DNA of 40,633 nt, taken from NCBI GenBank assembly GCA_017398685.1, contig JAFQFH010000008.1:1-40633 (forward strand), given 5' to 3'. The notes under the pieces are model-generated. The model saw only the letters and a list, made by a program, of their open reading frames with translations, had not been told where the DNA came from and did no database searches. Of the stretch, positions 34,021 through 40,633 are shown one piece after another. The DNA is from Oscillospiraceae bacterium (GTDB taxonomy: Bacteria; Bacillota; Clostridia; Oscillospirales; Oscillospiraceae). The translations under genes were made by a program, and so were the position numbers. How positions within the stretch are numbered: the first letter of the stretch is position 1; each line of letters begins with the position of its first letter.

Positions 34021-36665
34021 AATTTTATTGCACAGAAAAAGAAGAAGTATTGGCCCATTTTTCCAGTACGCCCGACGGCCTTTCCGGGCAGGAGGCTCAG
34101 GCAAGACTTGAGCGTGACGGAAAAAACAAGCTGGCAGCCGCTCCCGGCAAGTCCCTTCTCCGCCGTTTTTTTGAGCAGCTTTCCGACCCTATGATACTCA
34201 TTCTTCTGGCAGCTGCCGCTATAAGCGGTGTACTGGCAGTGGTTGAGGGCGAGAGCTTTGCGGATGTAATTATTATTCTGGCAGTTGTGCTCATAAACGC
34301 TGTTCTTGGTGTTTATCAGGAGAGCAAGGCGGAAAAAGCCATAGAGGCTTTGCAGGAAATGTCCGCTGCCACCTCAAAGGTGCTTCGTGACGGTAAAATT
34401 GTCACCATCCCCAGCGAAGACCTGGTGGTGGGTGATGTGGTGCTGCTGGAGGCCGGTGACGCAGTTCCCGCCGATGGCCGCATTATCCACAATGCAAGCC
34501 TTAAAATAGAGGAAGCTGCCCTCACCGGTGAGTCCGTCCCCGTCAGCAAGTTCATAGACGCTATAAATCTTACCGAAGGCACCAACGATGTTCCTCTGGG
34601 TGACAGAAAGAACATGGTCTATATGGGCTCCACGGTTGTCTACGGACGCGGTACCGTCGTTGTTACCGCCACCGGCATGCAGACCGAGATGGGCAAGATC
34701 GCCGATGCTCTGGTCAAGGCCGAAGACGGTCAGACTCCCTTGCAGATAAAGCTCAGCCAGCTGTCCAAGCTTCTGACATGGCTGGTGCTTGGCATCTGCG
34801 TTGTGATTTTTGCAGTTCAGATCCTGCGTGCAGGCGGCTTTGGCTTTGAGGTCGCCCTCAACTCGTTCATGGTGGCGGTTTCCCTTGCTGTTGCCGCCAT
34901 TCCCGAGGGCCTTGCCGCTGTCGTCACCGTGGTTCTCTCCATCGGTGTCACCAATATGTCCAAGCGCAACGCCATCATCCGCCGTCTTACCGCAGTTGAA
35001 ACTCTGGGCTGCGCTCAGATAATCTGCTCCGACAAGACCGGCACCCTCACCCAGAACAAGATGACCGTGGTGGACTTTTTCGGCGAGGATGAGCGGAAGC
35101 TTTCCGCTGCCATGGCTCTTTGCTGCGATGCAGAGCTCAATATTGATGACGGCGCAGTCACCGGCGAGCCCACTGAGGCCGCTCTCGTTGTCTGGGCAAA
35201 CAAGCTGGATATGCCCAAGCCCAGCCTCAAGACTCAGCAGCCCCGCATAGGTGAGGCTCCCTTTGACTCCGGCCGCAAGATGATGTCCACCGTTCACGAT
35301 GTGGACGGCAGCTTTGTCCAGTACACCAAGGGCGCTCCCGATGTTATTGTCAACAGATGCACCCATTACCTGCTCAACGGTCAGGCTGTTCCCATGACCG
35401 AGGAGTACAGGCAGGAGATAATCCGCGCCAACAAGGCCATGGCAGACCGGGCTCTCCGTGTTCTGGCCTGCGCCAAGCGTGACTGGAGCGCAAGCCCCGC
35501 CTCCTTTGATCCCGACGATCTGGAAAAGGAGCTTTGCTTCATGGGTCTTTGCGGCATGATAGACCCGGTCAGACCCGAGGTTCAGGATGCTATCGTGGAG
35601 TGCCGCGGCGCCGGCATCCGCCCCATCATGATCACCGGCGACCATGTGGATACCGCAGTTGCCATTGCCAAGGAGCTGGGTATTCTCACTGAAGGCAGCA
35701 TCGCCATCACCGGCGCTCAGCTCAACGACATGAGCGACGAGGAATTTGAGAAGGTTTTCCAGGACATCAGCGTGTACGCCCGCGTCCAGCCCGAGCATAA
35801 GACCCGCATTGTCAACGCATGGAGAAATGCAGGCTATGTCACCGCCATGACCGGTGACGGCGTAAACGACGCCCCCTCCATCAAGTCCGCCGATATCGGC
35901 GTGGGTATGGGCATCACCGGCACCGACGTTACCAAGAACGTGGCCGACATGGTCCTTACCGATGATAACTTTGCCACCATCGTGGGCGCTGTTGAGGAAG
36001 GCCGCCGTATATACGACAATATCCGCAAGGCCATTCAGTTCCTGCTTGCCTCCAATATCTCCGAGGTTATATGCATTTTCGTTGCAACCCTTATGGGCTT
36101 CAGCATTCTCCAGCCTGTCCACCTTCTCTGGATAAATCTGGTGACTGACTGCTTCCCCGCGCTGGCGCTGGGTACTGAAAGAGCCGAGCCCAACATCATG
36201 CGCCGCAAGCCCCGCGATGCCAAGGCCGGTATCTTTGCAAACGGCATGGGCTTTGACATTGCATATCAGGGCGCGCTGGTTTCAGTTCTGGTTCTGGCCT
36301 CCTACTTTATCGGCCACTTCATCGAAAGCGGCACCTTCGCCATTGAAAACAGTGCCGACGGCACTACCATGGCCTTTTTGACCATGTCCATGGCTGAGAT
36401 ATTCCACAGCCTGAATATGCGCTCTCTCCGCGGCAGCGTGTTCACTCTCGGCTCCCAGAACTGGATTCTCAACGGCGCTGCTGTTGCCACGCTGATTCTG
36501 ACCACAGCCGTCTGTGAGATTCCCTTCCTTGCAAATGCCTTTGGCTTTACTCCCATTTCCTTCGCCGAGTATGCCATAGCCATAGCACTGGGCGTTGCAG
36601 CCTTCTTTGTGGTGGAAGTTGTCAAGTTCTTCCAGCGTAAGTACAGCAAATACAGCAAAGTCTGA
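34017..36665 (+). CDS. P-type cation-transporting ATPase, Ca2+/Mn2+ (PMR1/SERCA-like) type
   Basis: Exports divalent cations using ATP. The 882 residues have an N-terminal cation-ATPase domain, TGES (about 177-180), PEGLAAVVTVVLSIG in helix 4, the phosphorylated Asp in SDKTGTLTQNKM (about 339), KGAPD in the nucleotide domain, and MTGDGVNDAPSIK in the hinge. Around ten membrane segments are expected. The type-IIA signature suits Ca2+ or Mn2+; the Mn2+ riboswitch upstream favours Mn2+ efflux (inference). The TTG at 34017 overlaps the permease stop, with AGGAGG 10 bases upstream. No strong terminator is seen before the thrS promoter. Confidence 0.93.
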   Translation: MKFYCTEKEEVLAHFSSTPDGLSGQEAQARLERDGKNKLAAAPGKSLLRRFFEQLSDPMILILLAAAAISGVLAVVEGESFADVIIILAVVLINAVLGVYQESKAEKAIEALQEMSAATSKVLRDGKIVTIPSEDLVVGDVVLLEAGDAVPADGRIIHNASLKIEEAALTGESVPVSKFIDAINLTEGTNDVPLGDRKNMVYMGSTVVYGRGTVVVTATGMQTEMGKIADALVKAEDGQTPLQIKLSQLSKLLTWLVLGICVVIFAVQILRAGGFGFEVALNSFMVAVSLAVAAIPEGLAAVVTVVLSIGVTNMSKRNAIIRRLTAVETLGCAQIICSDKTGTLTQNKMTVVDFFGEDERKLSAAMALCCDAELNIDDGAVTGEPTEAALVVWANKLDMPKPSLKTQQPRIGEAPFDSGRKMMSTVHDVDGSFVQYTKGAPDVIVNRCTHYLLNGQAVPMTEEYRQEIIRANKAMADRALRVLACAKRDWSASPASFDPDDLEKELCFMGLCGMIDPVRPEVQDAIVECRGAGIRPIMITGDHVDTAVAIAKELGILTEGSIAITGAQLNDMSDEEFEKVFQDISVYARVQPEHKTRIVNAWRNAGYVTAMTGDGVNDAPSIKSADIGVGMGITGTDVTKNVADMVLTDDNFATIVGAVEEGRRIYDNIRKAIQFLLASNISEVICIFVATLMGFSILQPVHLLWINLVTDCFPALALGTERAEPNIMRRKPRDAKAGIFANGMGFDIAYQGALVSVLVLASYFIGHFIESGTFAIENSADGTTMAFLTMSMAEIFHSLNMRSLRGSVFTLGSQNWILNGAAVATLILTTAVCEIPFLANAFGFTPISFAEYAIAIALGVAAFFVVEVVKFFQRKYSKYSKV

Positions 36666-36677
36666 CATAAACCGGAG

Positions 36678-36706
36678 TTGACAGGAAAAGATTTCGGTGA
36701 TATGAT
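36678..36706 (+). promoter_or_regulatory. thrS promoter
   Basis: Perfect TTGACA (36678-36683), 17-base spacer, TATGAT (36701-36706), just after the P-type ATPase stop. Confidence 0.85.
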
Positions 36707-36712
36707 GCAGAG

Positions 36713-36936
36713 GTTAAAAAGACTGTGATGGAGACGGAAAAGCTCATCAAACCGTACAGAGAGGGCGGCCATCGGCTGTAAGCTGCCCCGGAAAGTGCTT
36801 TTTTACCACTCCTGAGTTGAGGATCGGAAATGGTCCTACGGGTTGGCCCGTTACAGCCGCTTGAGTTAAAAATCAAGGTGGAACCGTGCACAACAGCACC
36901 CTTGGCATTTCTATGCCGAGGGTGCTTTCATTTTTC
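36713..36936 (+). ncRNA. T-box riboswitch (threonine) with terminator
   Basis: Stem I includes the AGAGAGG...CTGTAAGCTGCC region. The specifier is most likely ACC (36805-36807), directly before ACTCCTGAGTTGAGG, the usual place. The T-box core AAGGTGGAACCGTG (36875-36888) contains TGGA for pairing with the tRNA acceptor end. The terminator is AGCACCCTTGGCAT (36895-36908), loop, ATGCCGAGGGTGCT (36913-36926), then a T-rich run. Uncharged tRNA-Thr would favour the antiterminator and allow thrS expression. This fully explains the 287-base gap before thrS. Confidence 0.95.
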
Positions 36937-36952
36937 AATAAGGAGAAAGACT

Positions 36953-38707
36953 ATGGACGAAAACAGATTCAGCTTTGAAAACGAAGAATACCGCAAAACC
37001 TATTGGCATACCTGCTCCCACATTCTGGCTCAGGCCGTAAAACGCCTCTACCCCGAGGTCAAGCTGGCCATCGGCCCTTCCATTGACAACGGCTTTTACT
37101 ATGATATGGACTCTCCCTTCCCCTTCACTCCCGAGATAATGGAGAAGATCGAAGGCGAGATGCGCAAAATCTGCAAGGAAAAGCTGAAGCTTGAGCGCTT
37201 TGAGCTGCCCCGTGCCGAGGCCATAAAGTTCATGGAAGAAAAAGACGAGCCTTACAAGGTGGAGCTTATCAACGACCTGCCTGAGGACGCCGTCATCAGC
37301 TTCTACAAGCAGGGCGAGTTCACTGACCTCTGCGCCGGCCCTCATCTGGACTCCACCGGCAGGGTGAAGGGCAATGCTGTCAAGCTCACTGCCTGCAACA
37401 GCGCCTACTGGCGTGGCGACTCCAGCCGTCAGACCCTCCAGCGCATCTACGGCATCGCCTTCCCCAAGAAGGACGAGTTGGACGCTTACCTTGAGCGTAT
37501 CGAGGAAGCCAAGCGCCGTGACCACCGCAAGCTGGGCAAGGAACTGGGCCTCTTCATGCTCCGCGACGAAGGCCCCGGCTTCCCCTTCTTCCTGCCCAAG
37601 GGCATGGTACTGAGAAATACCCTCATTGACTACTGGCGAGAAGTCCACAAGCGCTACGGTTATGTTGAGATATCCACACCCATGATGATGAACCGCCAGC
37701 TCTGGGAGCGTTCCGGTCACTGGGGACACTATAAGAACAATATGTACACCACCGTCATCGACGATGTGGACTTTGCCATCAAGCCCATGAACTGCCCCGG
37801 CGGCATGCTGGTCTATGCCAGCGAGCCCCACTCCTACCGTGACCTGCCTCTGCGCGTAGGCGAGCTGGGTCTTGTCCACCGCCATGAGCTTTCCGGTGCT
37901 CTCCACGGCCTTTTCCGCGTCCGCTGCTTCACTCAGGACGATGCACACATCTTTATGACCTGGGATCAGATGAAGGACGAGATAAAGAACGTGGTCAAGC
38001 TCTTTGACGAGGTCTACTCCGTATTCGGTCTCAGCTACCAGATAGAAGTCTCTACCATGCCCGAAGACCATATGGGCGATGAGAAGGATTGGGATTTTGC
38101 CACTGAGACCCTGAAAGCCGCTGTTGAGGAAATGGGTAAGGACTATGTCATCAACGAGGGCGACGGCGCCTTCTACGGCCCCAAGCTGGACTTCCATCTG
38201 GCAGACTCTCTGGGCCGTACCTGGCAGTGCGGCACCATCCAGCTGGACATGCAGCTGCCTGAGCGCTTTGAGCTTGAGTACGTGGGCGAGGACGGCGCAA
38301 AGCATCGCCCCGTCATGATCCACCGTGTTGTTCTCGGCTCCATCGAACGCTTCATCGGCGTCATCACCGAGCACTTTGCCGGTGCCTTCCCAGTGTGGCT
38401 CGCACCCGTTCAGGTCAAGGTCATGCCCATCACTGACCGCGCAGCCGACTACGCAGAGGAAGTTGCCGCAAAGCTCAATGCTCTGGGTATCCGCGTGGAG
38501 ACCGACCTTCGCAACGAGAAGATAGGCTACAAGATCCGCGAAGCACAGATGCAGAAGCTGCCTTATATGCTGGTGGTTGGCGACAAGGAGAAGGAAGCCG
38601 GTACCGTTGCCGTCCGTACCCGCGGCGGCGTGGATCTGGGCGCCATGTCCTTTGATGATTTCGTCGCCAGAATAAGCGATGAAATCAAAAATAAGACCAA
38701 CAATTAA
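36953..38707 (+). CDS. thrS: threonyl-tRNA synthetase (no TGS domain)
   Basis: Charges tRNA-Thr. The 584 residues lack the N-terminal TGS domain of the usual ~640-residue enzyme; the protein starts almost directly with the editing domain (HTCSHILAQAVKRL, about 19-32, then CAGPHLDSTG). The class II core has motif 2 region RHELSGALHGLFRVRCFTQDD and motif 3 near VLGSIERFIG. Zinc ligands sit in MNCPGGM (about 277-283), DAHIF and later HR. The anticodon-binding domain occupies about 480-584. AAGGAG precedes the ATG at 36953 by 8 bases. Controlled by the T-box upstream. Confidence 0.97.
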   Translation: MDENRFSFENEEYRKTYWHTCSHILAQAVKRLYPEVKLAIGPSIDNGFYYDMDSPFPFTPEIMEKIEGEMRKICKEKLKLERFELPRAEAIKFMEEKDEPYKVELINDLPEDAVISFYKQGEFTDLCAGPHLDSTGRVKGNAVKLTACNSAYWRGDSSRQTLQRIYGIAFPKKDELDAYLERIEEAKRRDHRKLGKELGLFMLRDEGPGFPFFLPKGMVLRNTLIDYWREVHKRYGYVEISTPMMMNRQLWERSGHWGHYKNNMYTTVIDDVDFAIKPMNCPGGMLVYASEPHSYRDLPLRVGELGLVHRHELSGALHGLFRVRCFTQDDAHIFMTWDQMKDEIKNVVKLFDEVYSVFGLSYQIEVSTMPEDHMGDEKDWDFATETLKAAVEEMGKDYVINEGDGAFYGPKLDFHLADSLGRTWQCGTIQLDMQLPERFELEYVGEDGAKHRPVMIHRVVLGSIERFIGVITEHFAGAFPVWLAPVQVKVMPITDRAADYAEEVAAKLNALGIRVETDLRNEKIGYKIREAQMQKLPYMLVVGDKEKEAGTVAVRTRGGVDLGAMSFDDFVARISDEIKNKTNN

Positions 38708-38713
38708 ATGAAA

Positions 38714-38743
38714 GAATAATTCAAGCCTCACCCTCACATACTA
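38714..38743 (+). promoter_or_regulatory. sigma-G-type (forespore) promoter of sleB
   Basis: GAATA (38714-38718), 18-base spacer, CATACTA (38737-38743). This matches the Bacillus sigma-G consensus GHATR-N18-CATNHTA exactly. The -10 box lies in the 5' arm of the thrS terminator hairpin. Transcription would begin near 38750, so the sporulation transcript carries only the 3' arm. Confidence 0.7.
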
Positions 38744-38772
38744 AGCCAAAAAGTATGTGAGGGTGATTTTCT
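38729..38772 (+). terminator. thrS intrinsic terminator, shared with the sleB start region
   Basis: CACCCTCACATACT (38729-38742) pairs with AGTATGTGAGGGTG (38752-38765), a perfect 14-bp stem, followed by ATTTTCTT. The 3' arm also contains the AGGGTGAT ribosome site of sleB (38760-38767). Confidence 0.88.
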
Positions 38773-39461
38773 TGAAAGCGGAAAAAAAGAAACTCATTAT
38801 GACCCTTTCGGTCATAATCACGCTTAATATATTCCTGTTGGCACTCAGCCAGTACGCATCTGCCGACCTTTATAAAAAAGGCGCCAGCGGGGCGGCTGTC
38901 CGGGAAATACAGACAAGGCTCAAATCCTGGGGCTACTATGACGGTGAGGTGGACGGCGTGTACGGCAGCAGAACCGAAAAGGCAGTCAGGTATTTCCAGA
39001 AGAAAAACGGCCTGAGCGTGGACGGTCAGTGCGGAAATCTGACTCTTGCGGCTCTGGGCCTGCCCACGGGCAATTCCGGCGGCGGCTCGTCATCGGGGGG
39101 CGGCTCAAACTCGGGCAATATAGACCTTCTGGCACGGCTCATATCTGCGGAAGCGAGGGGCGAACCATATGAGGGACAGGTTGCCGTGGGCGCGGTTGTT
39201 CTGAACCGTGTGGACCATCCCTCCTTTCCCAATACCATCTCCGGCGTCATTTATCAGCACGAGGCATTCACCTGTGTATACGACGGACAGTTTGACCAGC
39301 CTGTGGCAGAGAGTGCCTACAGAGCGGCAAGAGATGCTATGAACGGCTGGGACCCCAGCTACGGCGCCATCTACTATTTTAACCCTGCCACAGCAACCAG
39401 TGCGTGGATATGGTCAAGACCGGAGATAGTCACAATAGGTCGCCACAAATTCTGCGCCTGA
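38772..39461 (+). CDS. sleB: spore cortex-lytic enzyme SleB-like (PG-binding + hydrolase_2)
   Basis: Degrades muramic-lactam cortex peptidoglycan during germination. The 229 residues have an N-terminal signal/membrane helix (about 10-32, LIMTLSVIITLNIFLLALS). A peptidoglycan-binding domain follows (about 37-95: GAAVREIQTRLKSWGYYDGE). Next is a Gly/Ser-rich linker, then the SleB hydrolase domain (about 115-229: LLARLISAEARGEPYEGQVA with the catalytic Glu, VGAVVLNRV, GAIYYFNPATATSAWI). The TTG at 38772 is chosen because AGGGTGAT lies four bases upstream; GTG codons at 38757 and 38763 lie inside the hairpin. Its presence indicates an endospore former. Confidence 0.93.
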   Translation: MKAEKKKLIMTLSVIITLNIFLLALSQYASADLYKKGASGAAVREIQTRLKSWGYYDGEVDGVYGSRTEKAVRYFQKKNGLSVDGQCGNLTLAALGLPTGNSGGGSSSGGGSNSGNIDLLARLISAEARGEPYEGQVAVGAVVLNRVDHPSFPNTISGVIYQHEAFTCVYDGQFDQPVAESAYRAARDAMNGWDPSYGAIYYFNPATATSAWIWSRPEIVTIGRHKFCA

Positions 39462-39480
39462 GAGAGTTCATGGAATATTA

Positions 39481-39509
39481 TTGAAATATGTGCAGCTCTG
39501 GTTTATAAT
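39481..39509 (+). promoter_or_regulatory. promoter of the zinc-ribbon membrane protein gene
   Basis: TTGAAA (39481-39486), 17-base spacer, TATAAT (39504-39509). Confidence 0.8.
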
Positions 39510-39544
39510 GTGTCAAATGATTTTTTGACAGGAGCGTGAAGTCT

Positions 39545-40186
39545 TTGGCGTTTTGCGACAAATGCGGTGCCTATATACCCGATGGACAGACGGAGTGTCT
39601 GGCCTGCGGCTATGATGAGGCGGAAAACGCAAGGATAGAGCAGGAACAGGCGGCAGCCGCTGCTGCGGCAGCAGCAGAGAAGGAAGAAAAAAAGGACACG
39701 GGCAACTACTATTCCTTTTCCAATGAAGAGCTGCGGGAGAAACTGGAGGAACAACGCAGAAAACAACAGGAAGCCAGCCGCAAATGGGCCGAACAGGAAA
39801 AACAGCGCCGCCAGAAAGCTGCAAGCGAGAAAAGCTACACCGTTCACAGCGGGGAGACTATCCGCAGCAGCGCCGAAAAAACCAGAAAAGCTGTGGGCGC
39901 GTTTACGAAAAACAGCAAGCTTCTCGCTGCACTGTCCTATCTCAGCGTGTTTTTTGTCCTTCCTTTTATATTCAACAGCGATGACAAGTTCTCCGTATAC
40001 CATGCAAAGCAGGGCGCTGTGCTCTTTCTCTTTGGTATTGCAGCCCGGCTTCTGGGCTTTTTCCCGCTTGTGGGCGCTGTGCTGAAACTGTTCAAATGGT
40101 TTTGTATATATAAAGGAATGAGCAACGCCATAAACGGCATCATACAGCCCCTGCCGTACATCGGTCAGCTGGGAGAAAAGTTCTGA
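39545..40186 (+). CDS. zinc-ribbon, coiled-coil and membrane-domain protein of unknown function
   Basis: A 213-residue protein. Residues 1-25 form a short zinc ribbon (FCDKCGAYIPDGQTECLACG, C-x2-C...C-x2-C). Residues about 35-95 are a charged, Ala/Glu/Gln-rich coiled coil. Residues about 120-200 form a membrane domain with two to three helices (LLAALSYLSVFFVLPFIF, KQGAVLFLFGIAARLLGFFPLVG), similar to the DUF4870/Tic20-like small membrane proteins. The TTG at 39545 puts the ribbon at the very N-terminus, 10 bases after AGGAG; a GTG at 39536 is too close to that site. Its function is not known. It is the last gene before the rRNA operon. Confidence 0.75.
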   Translation: MAFCDKCGAYIPDGQTECLACGYDEAENARIEQEQAAAAAAAAAEKEEKKDTGNYYSFSNEELREKLEEQRRKQQEASRKWAEQEKQRRQKAASEKSYTVHSGETIRSSAEKTRKAVGAFTKNSKLLAALSYLSVFFVLPFIFNSDDKFSVYHAKQGAVLFLFGIAARLLGFFPLVGAVLKLFKWFCIYKGMSNAINGIIQPLPYIGQLGEKF

Positions 40187-40603
40187 TTCCAAATTGATAT
40201 TTTGTGCTTTGGAAACGTCGCTGACACAACATTTTGAGGTATAAAATTTCTTTGAAATTTTTTGCAAAAAAGTGTTGACAAAGCGGCGTTTCAAGTGCTA
40301 TATTAACCAAGCACCGCGAGAGCGGAGGCACACAGTTCCTTGAAAAGTCAAAAAAGTTTTTTGAAGAAAATCAAAAAAAGATGTTGACAAACGAGGAACT
40401 CTGTGGTAGAGTAAACAAGCTGCCCGGTTGAAGGGCGCGCGTTTAGAGTGTACCTTGAAAATTGAACAATGTAAGAAAAGCTTATGCAAATAAGCGCACC
40501 AGAAAAGGGTTCGAGTGAGAAATCACTCTTAACTTTAAATTCTTTTGAGAGCTGGAAAGCATTCAAAAATTAGATTTCAACAGCTTAAGCTGTAGAGATA
40601 CAA
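40187..40603 (+). promoter_or_regulatory. rRNA operon promoter and leader region
   Basis: A 417-base gene-free stretch. Tandem promoters are visible: P1 TTGACA (40275-40280), 18 bases, TATATT (40299-40304); P2 TTGACA (40384-40389), 17 bases, TAGAGT (40407-40412). The leader contains CCTTGAAAATTGAACAATG (40453-40471), common in clostridial rRNA leaders, and a short palindrome ACAGCTTAAGCTGT (40580-40593) near the processing site. The part before P1 (40187-40260) is AT-rich with nothing I can name. Confidence 0.8.
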
Positions 40604-40633
40604 TTTATTGAGAGTTTGATCCTGGCTCAGGAT
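40604..40633 (+). rRNA. rrs: 16S ribosomal RNA (5' end only)
   Basis: AGAGTTTGATCCTGGCTCAG at 40611-40630 is the universally conserved region at E. coli positions 8-27, so the mature 5' end is near 40604. The rest lies beyond the window. Confidence 0.97.

Noticed and set aside
40331-40406. Imperfect inverted repeat CACAGTTCC / GGAACTCTGTG between the rRNA promoters
   Set aside because: The pairing is interrupted and has no T-tract; I cannot assign a function.

Overview
The window looks like a chromosomal segment of a strictly anaerobic, spore-forming Clostridia, most like the Oscillospiraceae group. The reasons are the mid-50s GC content, strong AGGAGG ribosome sites with frequent TTG/GTG starts, a T-box thrS, a Mn2+ riboswitch, a SleB-type spore cortex hydrolase under a forespore-type promoter, a tungsten-type aldehyde:ferredoxin oxidoreductase, and a typical clostridial rRNA leader. 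Genus and species cannot be named from the sequence alone.

Region 1 (1-14,640) is a nearly self-contained tungsto-enzyme island. It holds an aldehyde:ferredoxin oxidoreductase (AOR, minus strand, C-terminus cut by the window edge). Divergent from it runs a nine-gene plus-strand run: an excisionase-type HTH regulator with a molybdate-binding-like domain, MoeA, a MoeA fused to the same ligand domain, two flavin oxidoreductases, MoaA, MoaC and MogA. A convergent pair follows (a MoaE-like protein and an 84-residue protein ending in Gly-Gly), then tupABC for tungstate uptake and a radical-SAM/SPASM protein of the type that accompanies tungsten oxidoreductases. Two points stand out. TupA appears circularly permuted: the segment that normally ends the protein sits directly after the signal peptide. 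A tandem 10-bp direct-repeat element occurs twice between AOR and the regulator and once between tupA and the MoaE-like operon, which suggests one tungsten/pterin regulon. No canonical MoaD is visible.

Region 2 (14,641-23,440) is mostly minus-strand metabolic and accessory genes: a YczE/YitT membrane protein, tadA, pta, a NeuD-like acetyltransferase, a secreted Cys-rich protein of unknown function, a cupin, a LUD-domain protein and a sugar nucleotidyltransferase. A plus-strand XRE regulator-lepA pair interrupts them.

Region 3 (23,500-31,430) is a conserved housekeeping run: gdpP, rplI, dnaB, tilS, hpt, ftsH. It ends at an intrinsic terminator and is followed by ychF.

Region 4 (32,620-40,633) has a yybP-ykoY-type Mn2+ riboswitch before an AI-2E-family permease and a P-type ATPase (a probable Mn2+/Ca2+ exporter). 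Next come T-box-controlled thrS without a TGS domain, and sleB, whose promoter and ribosome site are built into the two arms of the thrS terminator. A zinc-ribbon membrane protein follows, and finally tandem promoters and the first ~30 bases of a 16S rRNA gene. No tRNA genes, insertion sequences or CRISPR arrays were seen.
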